Shown here: positions 1-9,000 of the stretch, one piece after another
Layout of the letters: each line of letters begins with the position of its first letter
How positions within the stretch are numbered: the stretch's first letter is position 1
Assembly (NCBI GenBank): GCA_023807065.1
Contig: JAJJLU010004570.1
Location: 1-11,543, forward strand
Direction: 5' to 3'
DNA from: Isotricha intestinalis
Lineage: Eukaryota; Ciliophora; Litostomatea; Vestibuliferida; Isotrichidae
DNA: 11,543 nucleotides
Made by a program: the position numbers and the translations under genes
Notes under the pieces: generated by a model
Told to the model about the DNA's origin: nothing
What the model saw: the letters and a program-made list of their open reading frames with translations, nothing else
Database searches by the model: none

Positions 1-228
1 AAAATTAGATAAATTTAAATAAGTTAAAGAAAGACAATGAGAGAACATATAATTCATATCATTAACATTTGTTCGACATTATTCGTATTAAAATTAGATC
101 AATTTAAAGAAGTTAAAGAACAACAAACAGAAGAACATATAACTCATATTATTAACATTATTAGTATTAAAATTAGATAAATTTAAAGAAGTTAAAGAAG
201 AACAATAACAGAACATAAAATTAGTATT
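1..228 (+). repeat. Three imperfect tandem repeats, probably a decayed coding repeat
   Basis: Three copies start at 1, 90 and 169, each opening with AAAATTAGAT(A/C)AATTTAAA. Copies 1 and 2 continue through AAGTTAAAGAA, GAACATATAA and ATTAACATT to a shared ending, GTATT. The spacings are 89 and 79 bp, and the third copy is a shortened version of about 60 bp. Copy 1 carries about 11 extra bases after ATTAACATT. Read as protein, copy 2 gives KLDQFKEVKEQQTEEH followed by ITHIINII, and copy 1 gives a matching EHIIHIINI once one missing base is allowed. Copy 1 also has a TAA where copy 2 has GAA. This looks like the 3' remains of a gene with repeats of about 30 residues, entering from the left edge and decayed. 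The coding interpretation is inference. Confidence 0.7.
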
Positions 229-302
229 ATTCAATAAATTTATACATTTAATTTTAATTATATTTTTTCCTTCTAATTCTCATTAAAATTAAAATAATTA
301 AA

Positions 303-1656
303 ATGAAGTTATATATATATTTAATTAATTTAATGATTAAAAAAGAAAAAAACTTAAATGACTTTAAAAGTACTGGAATAATAACTACTTTATTAAATAA
401 AGCTTTTAGTAAAGAAAAAAAAATAGAAATAAGTTTACATGATTCAATAGAAAGAAATCAAAATTCAATGTATAATATATTCCATAAAGATCCTTATTTT
501 AATGATATTGTTAAATATCAAAAAGAAAAAGAAAAAAGAAAAATTAAATCAAAAAAAAATAAAAAATAGTCTATCATATTTCTTAAAAATAGTATAAGAT
601 ATTAAACAAATAGTATATTACAAAATGATCAAAAAAGATTATCAAAAAATAAAAGTTTACCTAGTTTTATATCAATAATAACAAATAAAATAAATGAAAT
701 AGAACAAAATGATAAAAATGAAAATGAAAAGAAAAGATTATCAAAAAAATATTCATTTTTTGGTTTACCAGTAAAGGAAGACAATAATGATGAAAAATTA
801 AAAAATATTCCTTGGTTAATAAGACTAAAAAAAAATAATCCAATTAAACAAATTTTAATATCAAATAAAATAGAAGAATCTTTACCAAAAAATTTAAAAA
901 AAAAACAAGGAAATATATTACAACAAATATCGATGGAAAAAAGAAAATCAATATTTGTATTACCATCAAAAATAAAAAATTTTTCAGAAATAATTCAGAA
1001 TCAAATAAATAAAAATAATGATAGTAATTTTTTATATGAAAAACCTAATTATAAAGTTACTAAATTAAGAAGTTTAGATGGAAAATGTAATTTAGAAATT
1101 AAAAGAGCTAAATCGATTGATGATTTTATAGAAAAAAATAATGAATTATCAAAACAAAAATATAATGAAATGATTAATAAAAAAAATCTAATATTAGCAA
1201 ATTATGATAAAATTGTTATTGAAGAAGTAAAAAAGAAAAATAAATATGAATTACTTGAAGAAAAATATTATAAAGATGTTTTAAATAGACTTAAAATGAA
1301 AATTTCTGATGAATATGCTTTTAAAAATAAGAAATTATTTAATAAATTTGTGAAAAATAAAGGGCATAATGCTTATCAAATGTTTTTGAGAGATTTACTA
1401 ATGATTATGAATGAAAATAAAAAAAAACAACTAATTGAAAATGAAGAAATAAATACTATTGAATATATCTTAGATTCCACTTATAAAGATAAAGAAAATT
1501 TAAAAACTTAATGAAAAAAATAAATTTTATAAAAAAATTAAAGAAGAAGATGAAAAAGGATTTTATTATCCTTTAAGTGATTATATTCTAGATGAAAAAT
1601 TATTAAAAAATTATAATATTGATGAGTTTATAAATGATAAAATTAACAGTTCATAA
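303..1656 (+). CDS. Unrecognised Lys/Asn-rich protein, reading frame interrupted
   Basis: I do not recognise this protein. One frame runs from the ATG at 303 to 1511 with only two interruptions, TAG at 567-569 and TAA at 603-605; the codons on both sides look equally coding. At 1509 the frame meets TAA, and coding-like sequence continues in the +1 frame (NEKNKFYKKIKEEDEKGFYY and on) to a TAA at 1654-1656, giving about 450 residues. The product is basic and low in complexity in its first half. The later half, about 933-1511, is predicted helical, with Lys/Glu-rich stretches such as EEVKKKNKYELLEEKYYKDV that could form a coiled coil. There is no signal peptide or membrane segment. If the first part is unrelated, an alternative start is the ATG at 933. 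It could be a pseudogene, or a gene carrying assembly errors. Confidence 0.5.
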
Positions 1657-1739
1657 ATATAAATATTATTGATTAAGAACTATTATAAATTTTTTAAATT
1701 CATAATTTATTTATAAAATTGATTTAATTTTTTTTTCAT

Positions 1740-3174
1740 TTACTTATTAAAATTAAATTTATGTACTTTTCCATCAAAATCATTATTCTTTGTAATATTA
1801 TCATTTAATTTTATAGGTCTCGTAATATTAAAAGCATTATTTAAAGATTTGAGTGTATAATTAATACTACTATTTTTACTTTGGTTTTTAATATAATTTT
1901 TCTGTAAATTAAGCAAGCTAAAATTTTCTATATTATTCAAATTCTCATAATTAGAATTAGTATTATATAAATCATTATCTAAAGGATTTTTATAATTTTT
2001 AATTCTTTTTTTATTAATACTTCCATATTTTTGAAAAATATAATCAGTAACAGTTGAAGTTTTATTTAAAACATTTGTATTTGTATTTTTTGCAGTTATT
2101 ATATGAAAAGACCCAATAAAATAAGACCAATGCATTTTTAAAAAAATATCTTCTGTTTGTGTATGTGAATCAACCATAATTTTTTCTATTATATTTCCGT
2201 TTTTTTGATTATTTTGAATTTGATTTAAATTTTGAGTTTTTAATTTATACGATGAAACTTGAGAAAATTTCCTTTTAAAAGTAATTTTTTCTTTTTTATC
2301 TCCAGAAAACAATCTTTGATTATTTTTATTATCATTCGTAATATTTGATAACTTTGGTAATGCAATACCTAAATTAATAGAAGTTACATTTTTATTAATG
2401 TTGTTATTATCATTTGATATTTCTCTTAAAATTGTTGTTTTTTTCATACTAGAAAATAAATTTATTCTTTTTGCATTTCCTCTTTTTTTTTTAATTTTTT
2501 CTTTTTATTATGATGAGGTAATAACTTTCTAATTTCTTCAATATCTAAATTATCACCACTAGGATTACTTTCTCTATCACTTTCATTTGAACTAATATTA
2601 TCTTCATCATTTTCATTATTTTTTTTTTTATTTTTATCATCTTTTTTATTAACATTTTCAATATATTCATTAAATTCATTTTCCATTTTAATAATCTCAT
2701 TTTCTCTTTTTTCTTTTAAATCATTATAATTATTTAAAACATTAATTCCAATTTTCATTTTATTATGATAAAACAAATATAAAATCCCAATACAAATATC
2801 TCTTCCAATTACTTCTAATTTTTCAATATTAATATATTTATTACAATATTTCCCATTAATACAACCAAAGTAAGAAGTCTCTAAAGTAACAACATTTTCA
2901 ATATCAAGCTCTTTAAATAAATTAATTCTCCCAGTTCCATTTTTATACTTTGCATTTTAAAAGAACTTTTTTCAAAATTAATAGTATTACTAATTTTTCC
3001 ACAAGTAAAAGGAAAAAATTTGCAATAAGAAAAATTATCATTTTTATGATTACCATAAAAAAAAGAATTAAAAGCTCCAAAATGACCATGAAAATCAACA
3101 ATACAAAGAATATATTTTATCCTTTTCCAATGTTTCATAATCCAAATATGAAAATGCAAAATGAAAATAAACAA
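1740..3174 (-). pseudogene. Cytosolic carboxypeptidase (M14, tubulin deglutamylase type), 5'-truncated and frameshifted
   Basis: The minus strand reads YILCIVDFHGH then NSFFYGN (about 3030-3120), matching the third zinc-ligand region of M14 cytosolic carboxypeptidases (CCP/AGBL, D-x-H-G-H...F-x-Y-G). It continues to SFKMQSIK and, after a -1 shift in an A5 run (2940-2944), to NGTGRINLFKELDIENVVTL and ETSYFG, the family's substrate-binding Arg and catalytic Glu region, then a helix (IGRDICIGILYLFY). This family trims glutamates from tubulin tails in the cytoplasm and cilia. A second -1 shift at an A5 run (2468-2472) joins the acidic, Ser/Asn/Lys-rich tail to the frame ending at 1740. The N-terminal half with the HxxE zinc motif is absent: upstream of about 3140 the minus strand has no coding frame. 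As it stands it would be inactive. The family call is firm; the subfamily is not. Confidence 0.75.
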
Positions 3175-3408
3175 CCTTCAATTTATTATATGATGGTTCC
3201 TTATATGATGTATGATCCAAATTCTTTAGATTTAAAAGATAAAAATAGTAATTCTAATTATCCAATTTATCCTCAATATTTTCCTAATCCTAATTTCCAA
3301 AATTTAAATGAACAATCAAATCAAGATTATTCATTTAATCAAATGCCTTATTTTCCTATGATGTATCCTATGAATAATATGATGATGATGGATAAAAATA
3401 TGAAATAA
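3130..3408 (+). CDS. Small Met/Pro/Tyr/Asn-rich hypothetical protein
   Basis: This 92-residue frame starts at the ATG at 3130 (MFHNPNMKMQNENKQPS) and ends in tandem TAA TAA at 3406-3411. It is rich in Met, Pro, Tyr and Asn, with motifs such as MMVPYMMYDPN, YPIYPQYFPNPNF and MPYFPMMYPMNN. It has no membrane segment or known domain. The frame stays open upstream to 2950, but that part is antisense to the conserved carboxypeptidase codons and has a different composition, so I take the later start. The first 45 bases still overlap the carboxypeptidase fragment head-to-head, so the true 5' end may lie elsewhere or be missing. It could be a prion-like or RNA-binding low-complexity tail whose N-terminal domain was lost at the junction. 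No function can be assigned. Confidence 0.45.
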   Translation: MFHNPNMKMQNENKQPSIYYMMVPYMMYDPNSLDLKDKNSNSNYPIYPQYFPNPNFQNLNEQSNQDYSFNQMPYFPMMYPMNNMMMMDKNMK

Positions 3409-3735
3409 TAAAAGTTATTTAAAAATAAAATAAAAATAAAAATTTTTTTTTTTATTTTTTTTTTTTTATTTTAATGTTTACATTATTTTTTAAAAATGAA
3501 TAATAAAAGTGATATTAGTAATAATAAACGGGGATTGGGCCCAATCCCCAATTTTATTATTTTTATTTGAATGTAATTTAAATGATAAACAAATATGAAA
3601 ATATAATTAATATAATAATTATATATCTAATTATTTATTTAATTAAAAAAATATAAAAATTATAAAAAAGTAGAAATAAAAATATTAAAAAACAAAATAA
3701 ATATCAATTCAAAATAAAAATATTTTAAAGAAATT
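3409..3735. other. Intergenic spacer with T-tracts and a GC-rich palindrome
   Basis: I see no gene here. The spacer holds long T-tracts at about 3442-3475, just downstream of the small frame ending at 3408. It then has the GC-rich palindrome at 3530-3549 and an A/T-only stretch leading to the ATG at 3736. The T-tract could mark the 3' end region of the upstream gene, and the A/T stretch the promoter of the RING gene. Both roles are inferred from position only. Confidence 0.5.
3530..3549. repeat. Perfect 20-bp GC-rich palindrome
   Basis: GGGGATTGGGCCCAATCCCC equals its own reverse complement over all 20 bases and has 14 G/C bases, in surroundings that are almost purely A/T. It lies in a spacer about 120 bp after one gene and about 190 bp before the ATG of the RING gene. 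It has no spacer loop, so it suits a dimeric protein site or a cruciform better than an RNA hairpin. Function unknown. Confidence 0.9.
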
Positions 3736-4674
3736 ATGGAACATAAACATTTTAAATGTTATAGATGCCATTATCATAATAATTTTAATATTCCAACTCA
3801 AATAAAAGGAAGGAAATGTAAACGTTGCAACACTTTCAATTATTTTATCTTTTTTAGAAGAAATAAGAATAATAATAATAATCGTCAAAATAGAAATATA
3901 AGTCCTATAAGAAATCAAAATAGATTGTTTCAACCATTAATGTCATCAAAGAATAGAATAGAAAGAATAAATAATAATATTAATAATAATAATAATATGA
4001 ATAACAGAAGACAAGAAAATAGAATTTTATTCCCTCAAAATAGAATAAATAACATTAATCTAAATTCTTCTTTTGATTCTTTTAATGATAATTCAAATAA
4101 TGAAAGTGATGGTGATTTTAATTATGATAATAATATAATTAATGATTATTCAAATTTCAATAATAATTTTATGAATAATCATTTTAATCATTTTGATAAT
4201 CAAAAGAATATTAATCTTGATAAAGCATTTAATAATGAAATTATTAATATACCATGGTTGAAAAAAGAAAAATTAACTAAAACAATAATAAAAAAATATG
4301 GAAAAGATTGTGTGTGTTCTATTTGTCTTGAAAATTTAAAGGATGAAATTAATATTACAAAATGTGGACATATTTTTCATTATAAATGTATTGCAAATGC
4401 AATTAATAAAAATATCAATGAATGCCCAAATTGTAGAAGTAATTTAAGAACAGGTGAAAAAAAAAAAGTGATAAATGAAATAAGATATAATAATTATGAA
4501 AATATTTTCAGCAATAATTATCAATTTAATAATAGAAATAATATTGAAATTAATAATAGAAATAATATGGAAGAAAATGTAAATCTTGAAAGAAATGTAG
4601 AACTAAATAATAATTGGGTTTTTAATTTATTCTTAATTCTTCTATTTATTTTAATAGTTCCAAATTTATTATAA
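3736..4674 (+). CDS. Zinc-ribbon plus RING-H2 E3 ubiquitin ligase with C-terminal membrane anchor
   Basis: This is a complete 312-residue frame. The N-terminus carries two CxxC pairs (C8/C11 and C28/C31), a small zinc ribbon. Residues about 42-170 are an Asn-rich, probably disordered linker. A RING-H2 finger follows: C194-x2-C197-x12-C210-x-H212-x2-H215-x2-C218-x11-C230-x2-C233, with all eight zinc ligands present and the typical Ile after the first Cys pair (CSIC). The final 20 residues (WVFNLFLILLFILIVPNLL) are a hydrophobic segment with almost nothing after it, which suggests a tail anchor in the ER or another membrane. An N-terminal zinc finger with a distal RING-H2 recalls the RNF115/RNF126 plan, though those lack the anchor. 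The likely role is transfer of ubiquitin from an E2 to a substrate at a membrane. The start is the first in-frame ATG, directly before the zinc ribbon. The gene is uninterrupted, unlike its neighbours. Confidence 0.85.
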   Translation: MEHKHFKCYRCHYHNNFNIPTQIKGRKCKRCNTFNYFIFFRRNKNNNNNRQNRNISPIRNQNRLFQPLMSSKNRIERINNNINNNNNMNNRRQENRILFPQNRINNINLNSSFDSFNDNSNNESDGDFNYDNNIINDYSNFNNNFMNNHFNHFDNQKNINLDKAFNNEIINIPWLKKEKLTKTIIKKYGKDCVCSICLENLKDEINITKCGHIFHYKCIANAINKNINECPNCRSNLRTGEKKKVINEIRYNNYENIFSNNYQFNNRNNIEINNRNNMEENVNLERNVELNNNWVFNLFLILLFILIVPNLL

Positions 4675-4807
4675 TTAAGCTATTTCTTTTTGAATAAATT
4701 AAACGATCTCATTGATATATTGTATAAACAAATATAAAAACAAAAAGCTTTTATATGTAATTCTTAATTTTTCTAATAAAAATAAATAATTCTAAAAAAT
4801 ATAAAAA

Positions 4808-5331
4808 TTAAAGTCGAGTTAAAATATTTTCAAGACTTTCCATATTAATACTTATTTCACTTAAGAATTCATTTTCTGTTTTCATATTTAAAATTTGACT
4901 AAACAATTGTCCTTGTTTTTACTTTTTAACTAATATATTTAAATCAAAAGAAAAATCTTTCCCAATTAATTTTATACTTATTTTATCACATTTATTAGAA
5001 ATTAAACTAAGAAGATGATATAAAGCATCAATATAAAAAACTAAATGACTAATTTGTCCTAATAATCCCATAATACAAGTTCCTCCTTCAATATTTAAAT
5101 CACATAAATTTTAATGTTGACTATTATTATTATTTTCAATTAATTGATTAATTTTATCATCTTTAAATTTAATATGTAATTTATATCCAGCAAATATAAA
5201 ATTTTTAATTTTTCAGGATTACCAATACAAATAAAATTTCCACTTTTTAACCAAGAAACAGTATCACATAATATTTCTGCTTCTTCCATAGAATGAGTAG
5301 ATAATATCATATTGAAAAATAAAGTCCAAAA
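4808..5331 (-). pseudogene. ABC transporter (ABCA type) ATP-binding domain, C-terminal fragment
   Basis: The minus strand reads ILSTHSMEEAEILCDTVSWL and then KSGNFICIGNPEKLK (about 5205-5305). This is the H-loop region of ABCA-type ATPases, with the switch His in STHSMEEAE. A -1 shift near 5198-5206 then leads to the usual GYKLHIKF segment, a regulatory-tail-like region and a closing MESLENILTRL. That end resembles the family's C-terminal motif (TTLE-x-VFL-type). In-frame TAA codons lie at 5111-5113 and 4919-4921, and the final TAA is at 4808-4810. Walker A, the signature motif, Walker B and all membrane segments are absent: coding similarity stops at about 5312-5331, where an opposite-strand frame begins. 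ABCA proteins move lipids across membranes. This piece cannot do so alone and is a remnant or a rearranged or assembly-broken 3' end. Confidence 0.75.
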
Positions 5332-5905
5332 TTAGGATTGTCAATAAATTGTAATAATAATAAAATAAATAAATTTTCAGTTTGGCAATATGAAGAAATA
5401 GAGAAAATAATACTTTAATAATTTTAGGAGTATCAAAAAATATTACAGCTATTCTAAGAATATTAATGTCAAAAAATAATACTTTAAACATAGTTTGTCC
5501 AGTTTTAATTGACTTACAATAATCTCTCTTAAAATTTTATTTGCTAATAATGTTGAATTAAAAGAATCTATTTCTAGAAATGAATTGGTTTCTTTTATTA
5601 ATTTATTTGCAAAATTAAGTAAAAATGTTCAAAATATTAAAATTATTGATGAAGGTATAAATAAAGCACATTATTATTTGAAGTTTAAATATGGAGGAAT
5701 TGTTTTGTTTTGTTTTATTTTTTGGGTTTATGCAGTTTTTTTTGAAAAGGGAAAAGAAGAAGAAAAAAAAGTAGATGATAAAAATGAAAATAATAGTGAA
5801 AAAAAAAATGAAAGTAAAACAGAAAATAATATTAATGAAAATGAAAAAAATAATTTAAGTAATGGAATAAATGATATAAATGGGAAGAAAATAAAAAAAG
5901 AATAA
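5323..5905 (+). CDS. C-terminal part of an unrecognised single-TM protein, frameshifted
   Basis: I do not recognise the family. The clean part (about 5513-5905) reads LFANNVELKESISRNELVSF, then FAKLSKNVQNIKIIDEGINK. It is helical and is followed by one membrane segment (GGIVLFCFIFWVYAVFF) and a long Lys/Glu/Asn-rich charged tail ending in TAA at 5903-5905. No ATG fits its start. Coding-like sequence continues upstream through two -1 shifts, at about 5517-5521 (IVCPVLIDLQ joining IISLKILFA) and 5413-5416 (YEEIEKIIL joining LIILGVSKNITAI). It is traceable to about 5323, where it meets the opposite-strand ABC fragment. The N-terminus is therefore missing. The helical part could be an armadillo-like repeat, but that is a guess. 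The topology suggests a membrane-tethered protein with a cytosolic charged tail. Confidence 0.5.
5351..5380 (+). other. Possible 30-nt spliceosomal intron
   Basis: This stretch begins GTAATAATAATAAAATAAAT and ends TTTTCAG. It is A/T-only apart from the splice-site bases, and its length (30) is a multiple of three, so removing it keeps the frame of the surrounding coding-like sequence (LGLSIN joined to FWQYEEIEK). It contains no in-frame stop, so splicing is not required by the frame. Weak evidence. Confidence 0.25.
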
Positions 5906-6053
5906 AATTTATAATGTTTCTAAAAAAAATATATATAAAATTCCTTTTTTTAAAAATATATTTAATAATTAAAAAAAAGAATACAAAAAAAAATCCATTT
6001 TAAAAAAAAATATTTCGAATTAAAAAAAAATTCAAAAAAAAAAAAAGAATTAA

Positions 6054-9000
6054 ATGTCAAAAATAGAAGAACAACAAATAATACATTTTGACTCAGTAAT
6101 ATCATTAAGTTTAGTAACAGAAACATTAGAAAAAAAAAGAGCATTATACGTAATGAGACTAGAATCATTAGACGAAACAATATTATTAAGAAAATTAAAT
6201 CCTTTATCAGATTTTAGTATGATAAAAGAATCATTATTTATAATAAGAAGAATAAGAGAACCAGAAATTGATGAACCATTACCTTTATATGATTTAGAAA
6301 ATATTCATGGATTAAGAGTAAATTATAATCAAAATTTTATTTTACAACATATGATATCAAAAAATTTTTATCCAAAGATAAAATGAGTGGAAATAATAAT
6401 TTTAAATTAAAATTAGTTGAAAATGAAAATTTAGCAGTACCTTTAACTTTTAAAAAAATAGTAGATACAAGAACAATTTTAAGTTACATTTCATTTAATC
6501 AAATAATATATTTAAGTGTTTATATAAAAGAAAAAGCACAATATTACTATGTTAATCAATTAGGTGTTAAAAAAGATAATGTTGAATTTTCAGATTTAGT
6601 AATAGAAAAAGATTTTACAAATAAATTTATAATATTAAATCAAAAATGTTATGGACATGAAGATGATTATTTATATTCTGGAGATTTAGTAATAATTACA
6701 TTTGAAGAAAAACAACAATTAAATGAAAGAAATTATATGATTGGAGTTGAATGTCAAAAAGAAGTTAAAACTGGAGAATTAATATCATTAAAAGAAGAAG
6801 TAAAAGAAGATATAGAAAATTTTATGAGAGATAATGGACAACAAGGAAATGATTTAATGGATTTAAAATATGAAAATAAAAATGATAATGGAATAAAAAG
6901 TGTTAAATCATATAATATAAAAAATGAATTATTTAAACATGTAAATCATAATACTTTTTGGATTATTGAAGAAGAATTTTTTACTAATACTGCGAAAAGA
7001 AAACCACTTTCAGCAGAAAATTATATTAGAATAAAAAATGCTTTATTAGGATTATATCTTAGAATAAAAAAAAAACTCAAATTGAAGGTGTAAATAATCA
7101 AAGTGATGAATATGAATTTGAATTAGTTGATGAAACACAATTAACTAATAATTCTATGTTTTATTCTAATTTTCAAATATTTCATTATTCAATTAATGTT
7201 GAAAATAAAAGTTTAAGTAATAGAGGAAAATATGTTATTAAAAGTATTTTTAAAGAATTTAAACAAAATGATGTTGATTTAAGATTTGATATTAATTCTA
7301 TTAATTCTTATTTTGAACCTATTTCTTTATATCCTGGTACTGATGATAAAATTGGAGTTAGAAAAGGAGAAGAATTTATTTTTGAAATTAAAAAAATTAA
7401 TATTTATAAAGGTAGTGAAGCAATTTATTTAAAAAAAATAATTGAACATTTAGATTATTTAGTAAAGAGTTATAATAAAAAATTTTATAATCAAAGTATT
7501 GTTATTGACGTTATATCTAAACACATTACTTTTTTTAATAATTATTTAATGAATTTAGATTATTCTTTTAATGATATTAATTTAGAAAAAAATTATCCAA
7601 TTCCAGAAAGACAAAATTTACTTAGAAAATATAAAATTTTAGATATTATTACTCAAATTGTTTTATATTTTCTTCCTACTTAAGACAAATGAAAAATAAA
7701 TATGAAAATGATATTAGTAAAAATGAATCAAATACTGGATTACAAATTTTAATGAAACAAATTTTAATTTTTTTAACTAATTTATCTCAAAATAATGAAA
7801 AGATAAAACAAGAAATTTTCTATCTAATGAAAAATATTTTAGAATTATGTGAATATTTATTTCAAGAAGATAGAACAACTTTATTAGATTTTATATTTGT
7901 TATATTAAAAGGATCAACTGCTTTACAAGAATGTGTTCTTGGTTCTGATACAATGTTAATAAATAGTTTTAAAAGTAGAAAAAAAAATTTGACAATTCTT
8001 GAAAGAGAAAATTTAATTCATATAGAAAAAATATTTTCTTATTTAGAAGTTTCAACAAATTATTTAAATTTTTATAAAAATATAATCACATTTGATAAAG
8101 TTTCATATAAAAAAGATTCAATTACTCAAAAAATAAAAGAACATATGCAAAGAGTAATAAATGATTTTAATTCAAATAAAAATAAAAGAAATTATAAAAA
8201 AACTTTAGAATCAATGATAAAACAAATAAAAATATTATTAGGACAAAGAAAAAGAATAGTTGATAAAATAGTAAATAAAACTAATGAAGATGAAAATTTA
8301 ATAGACAATATAAAACAAATATTAATATTTTTAAAATATTTGGAAAAATTTGATTTAAATAGTTCATTATTTATAAAAGAATCATTTTTATCAGAAATAA
8401 CAAAACCAACAATACAAGGAGAAAAGACAATTCATGATTATTTAGATAAAAAATTAAATTTTTTAATTCAAGGAAATATAAAACCAGAAAAAGTAATAGG
8501 AGATTTAGATATTGATGTAAAATCTCAATTAGCTCCAATTTTTCCTTTACATTTTTATAATAAATTTTTTCCTAAAATAGAAGAAAAAGATGAAAAATTA
8601 ATTTTAGAAGGAAAAGATTTATTTCCTGAAATTGATATTCAAAAAAAGAATAGTGATGATTCAATTGAACCTCCATTTAAAAGATTTAATGATAATGAAA
8701 TTAATACTGATAGAATTATTCCTAAAATGAAAAGAAGTAGAACAGTTATGAATAAAATTAGAATTGATAATAATCAAATAGATAGTTCAATTTATTCTTC
8801 TGATAGTGAAAATGATGAAATGAAAAAAAAAATTATTGAAGGTGTTGAATTAAATAAATTATTGGCTATTATTTATTCAATTTATCAATTTTGTATTAAT
8901 CAATATTTTGAAGCTATTTATAATGTTATTAAAAATTGTAAAAATATTTTAGTTAATTATGAAACTTTTGGTAATTTTGATTTAATTAAAGAATATTTAT

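Noticed and set aside
2950..3129. N-terminal extension of the small Met/Pro-rich frame
   Set aside because: It lies antisense to conserved carboxypeptidase codons and has a different, Lys/Ile-rich composition, so it is a shadow.
5264..5491. 75-residue hydrophobic minus-strand frame
   Set aside because: It runs antisense to the plus-strand coding-like sequence, and its end overlaps the ABC H-loop codons in another frame. Its Phe/Ile/Leu/Tyr content is what the complement of A-rich coding gives.
5962..6180. Phe/Leu-rich minus-strand frame resembling a membrane protein
   Set aside because: It is the complement of an A-rich spacer and of the N-terminal codons of the IP3R-like gene, with no conserved motif.
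6381..6386. ATGA start-stop overlap suggesting a bacterial operon
   Set aside because: The two frames are parts of one protein. Base composition, protein families and the lack of ribosome-binding sites are eukaryotic.
7090..7103. A 14-nt GTAAAT...AAAG mini-intron that would remove a stop and restore the frame
   Set aside because: It is shorter than known spliceosomal introns, and the alternative reading through a shift in the A10 run keeps all codons (KTQIEGVNNQSDEYEF) with better coding character.
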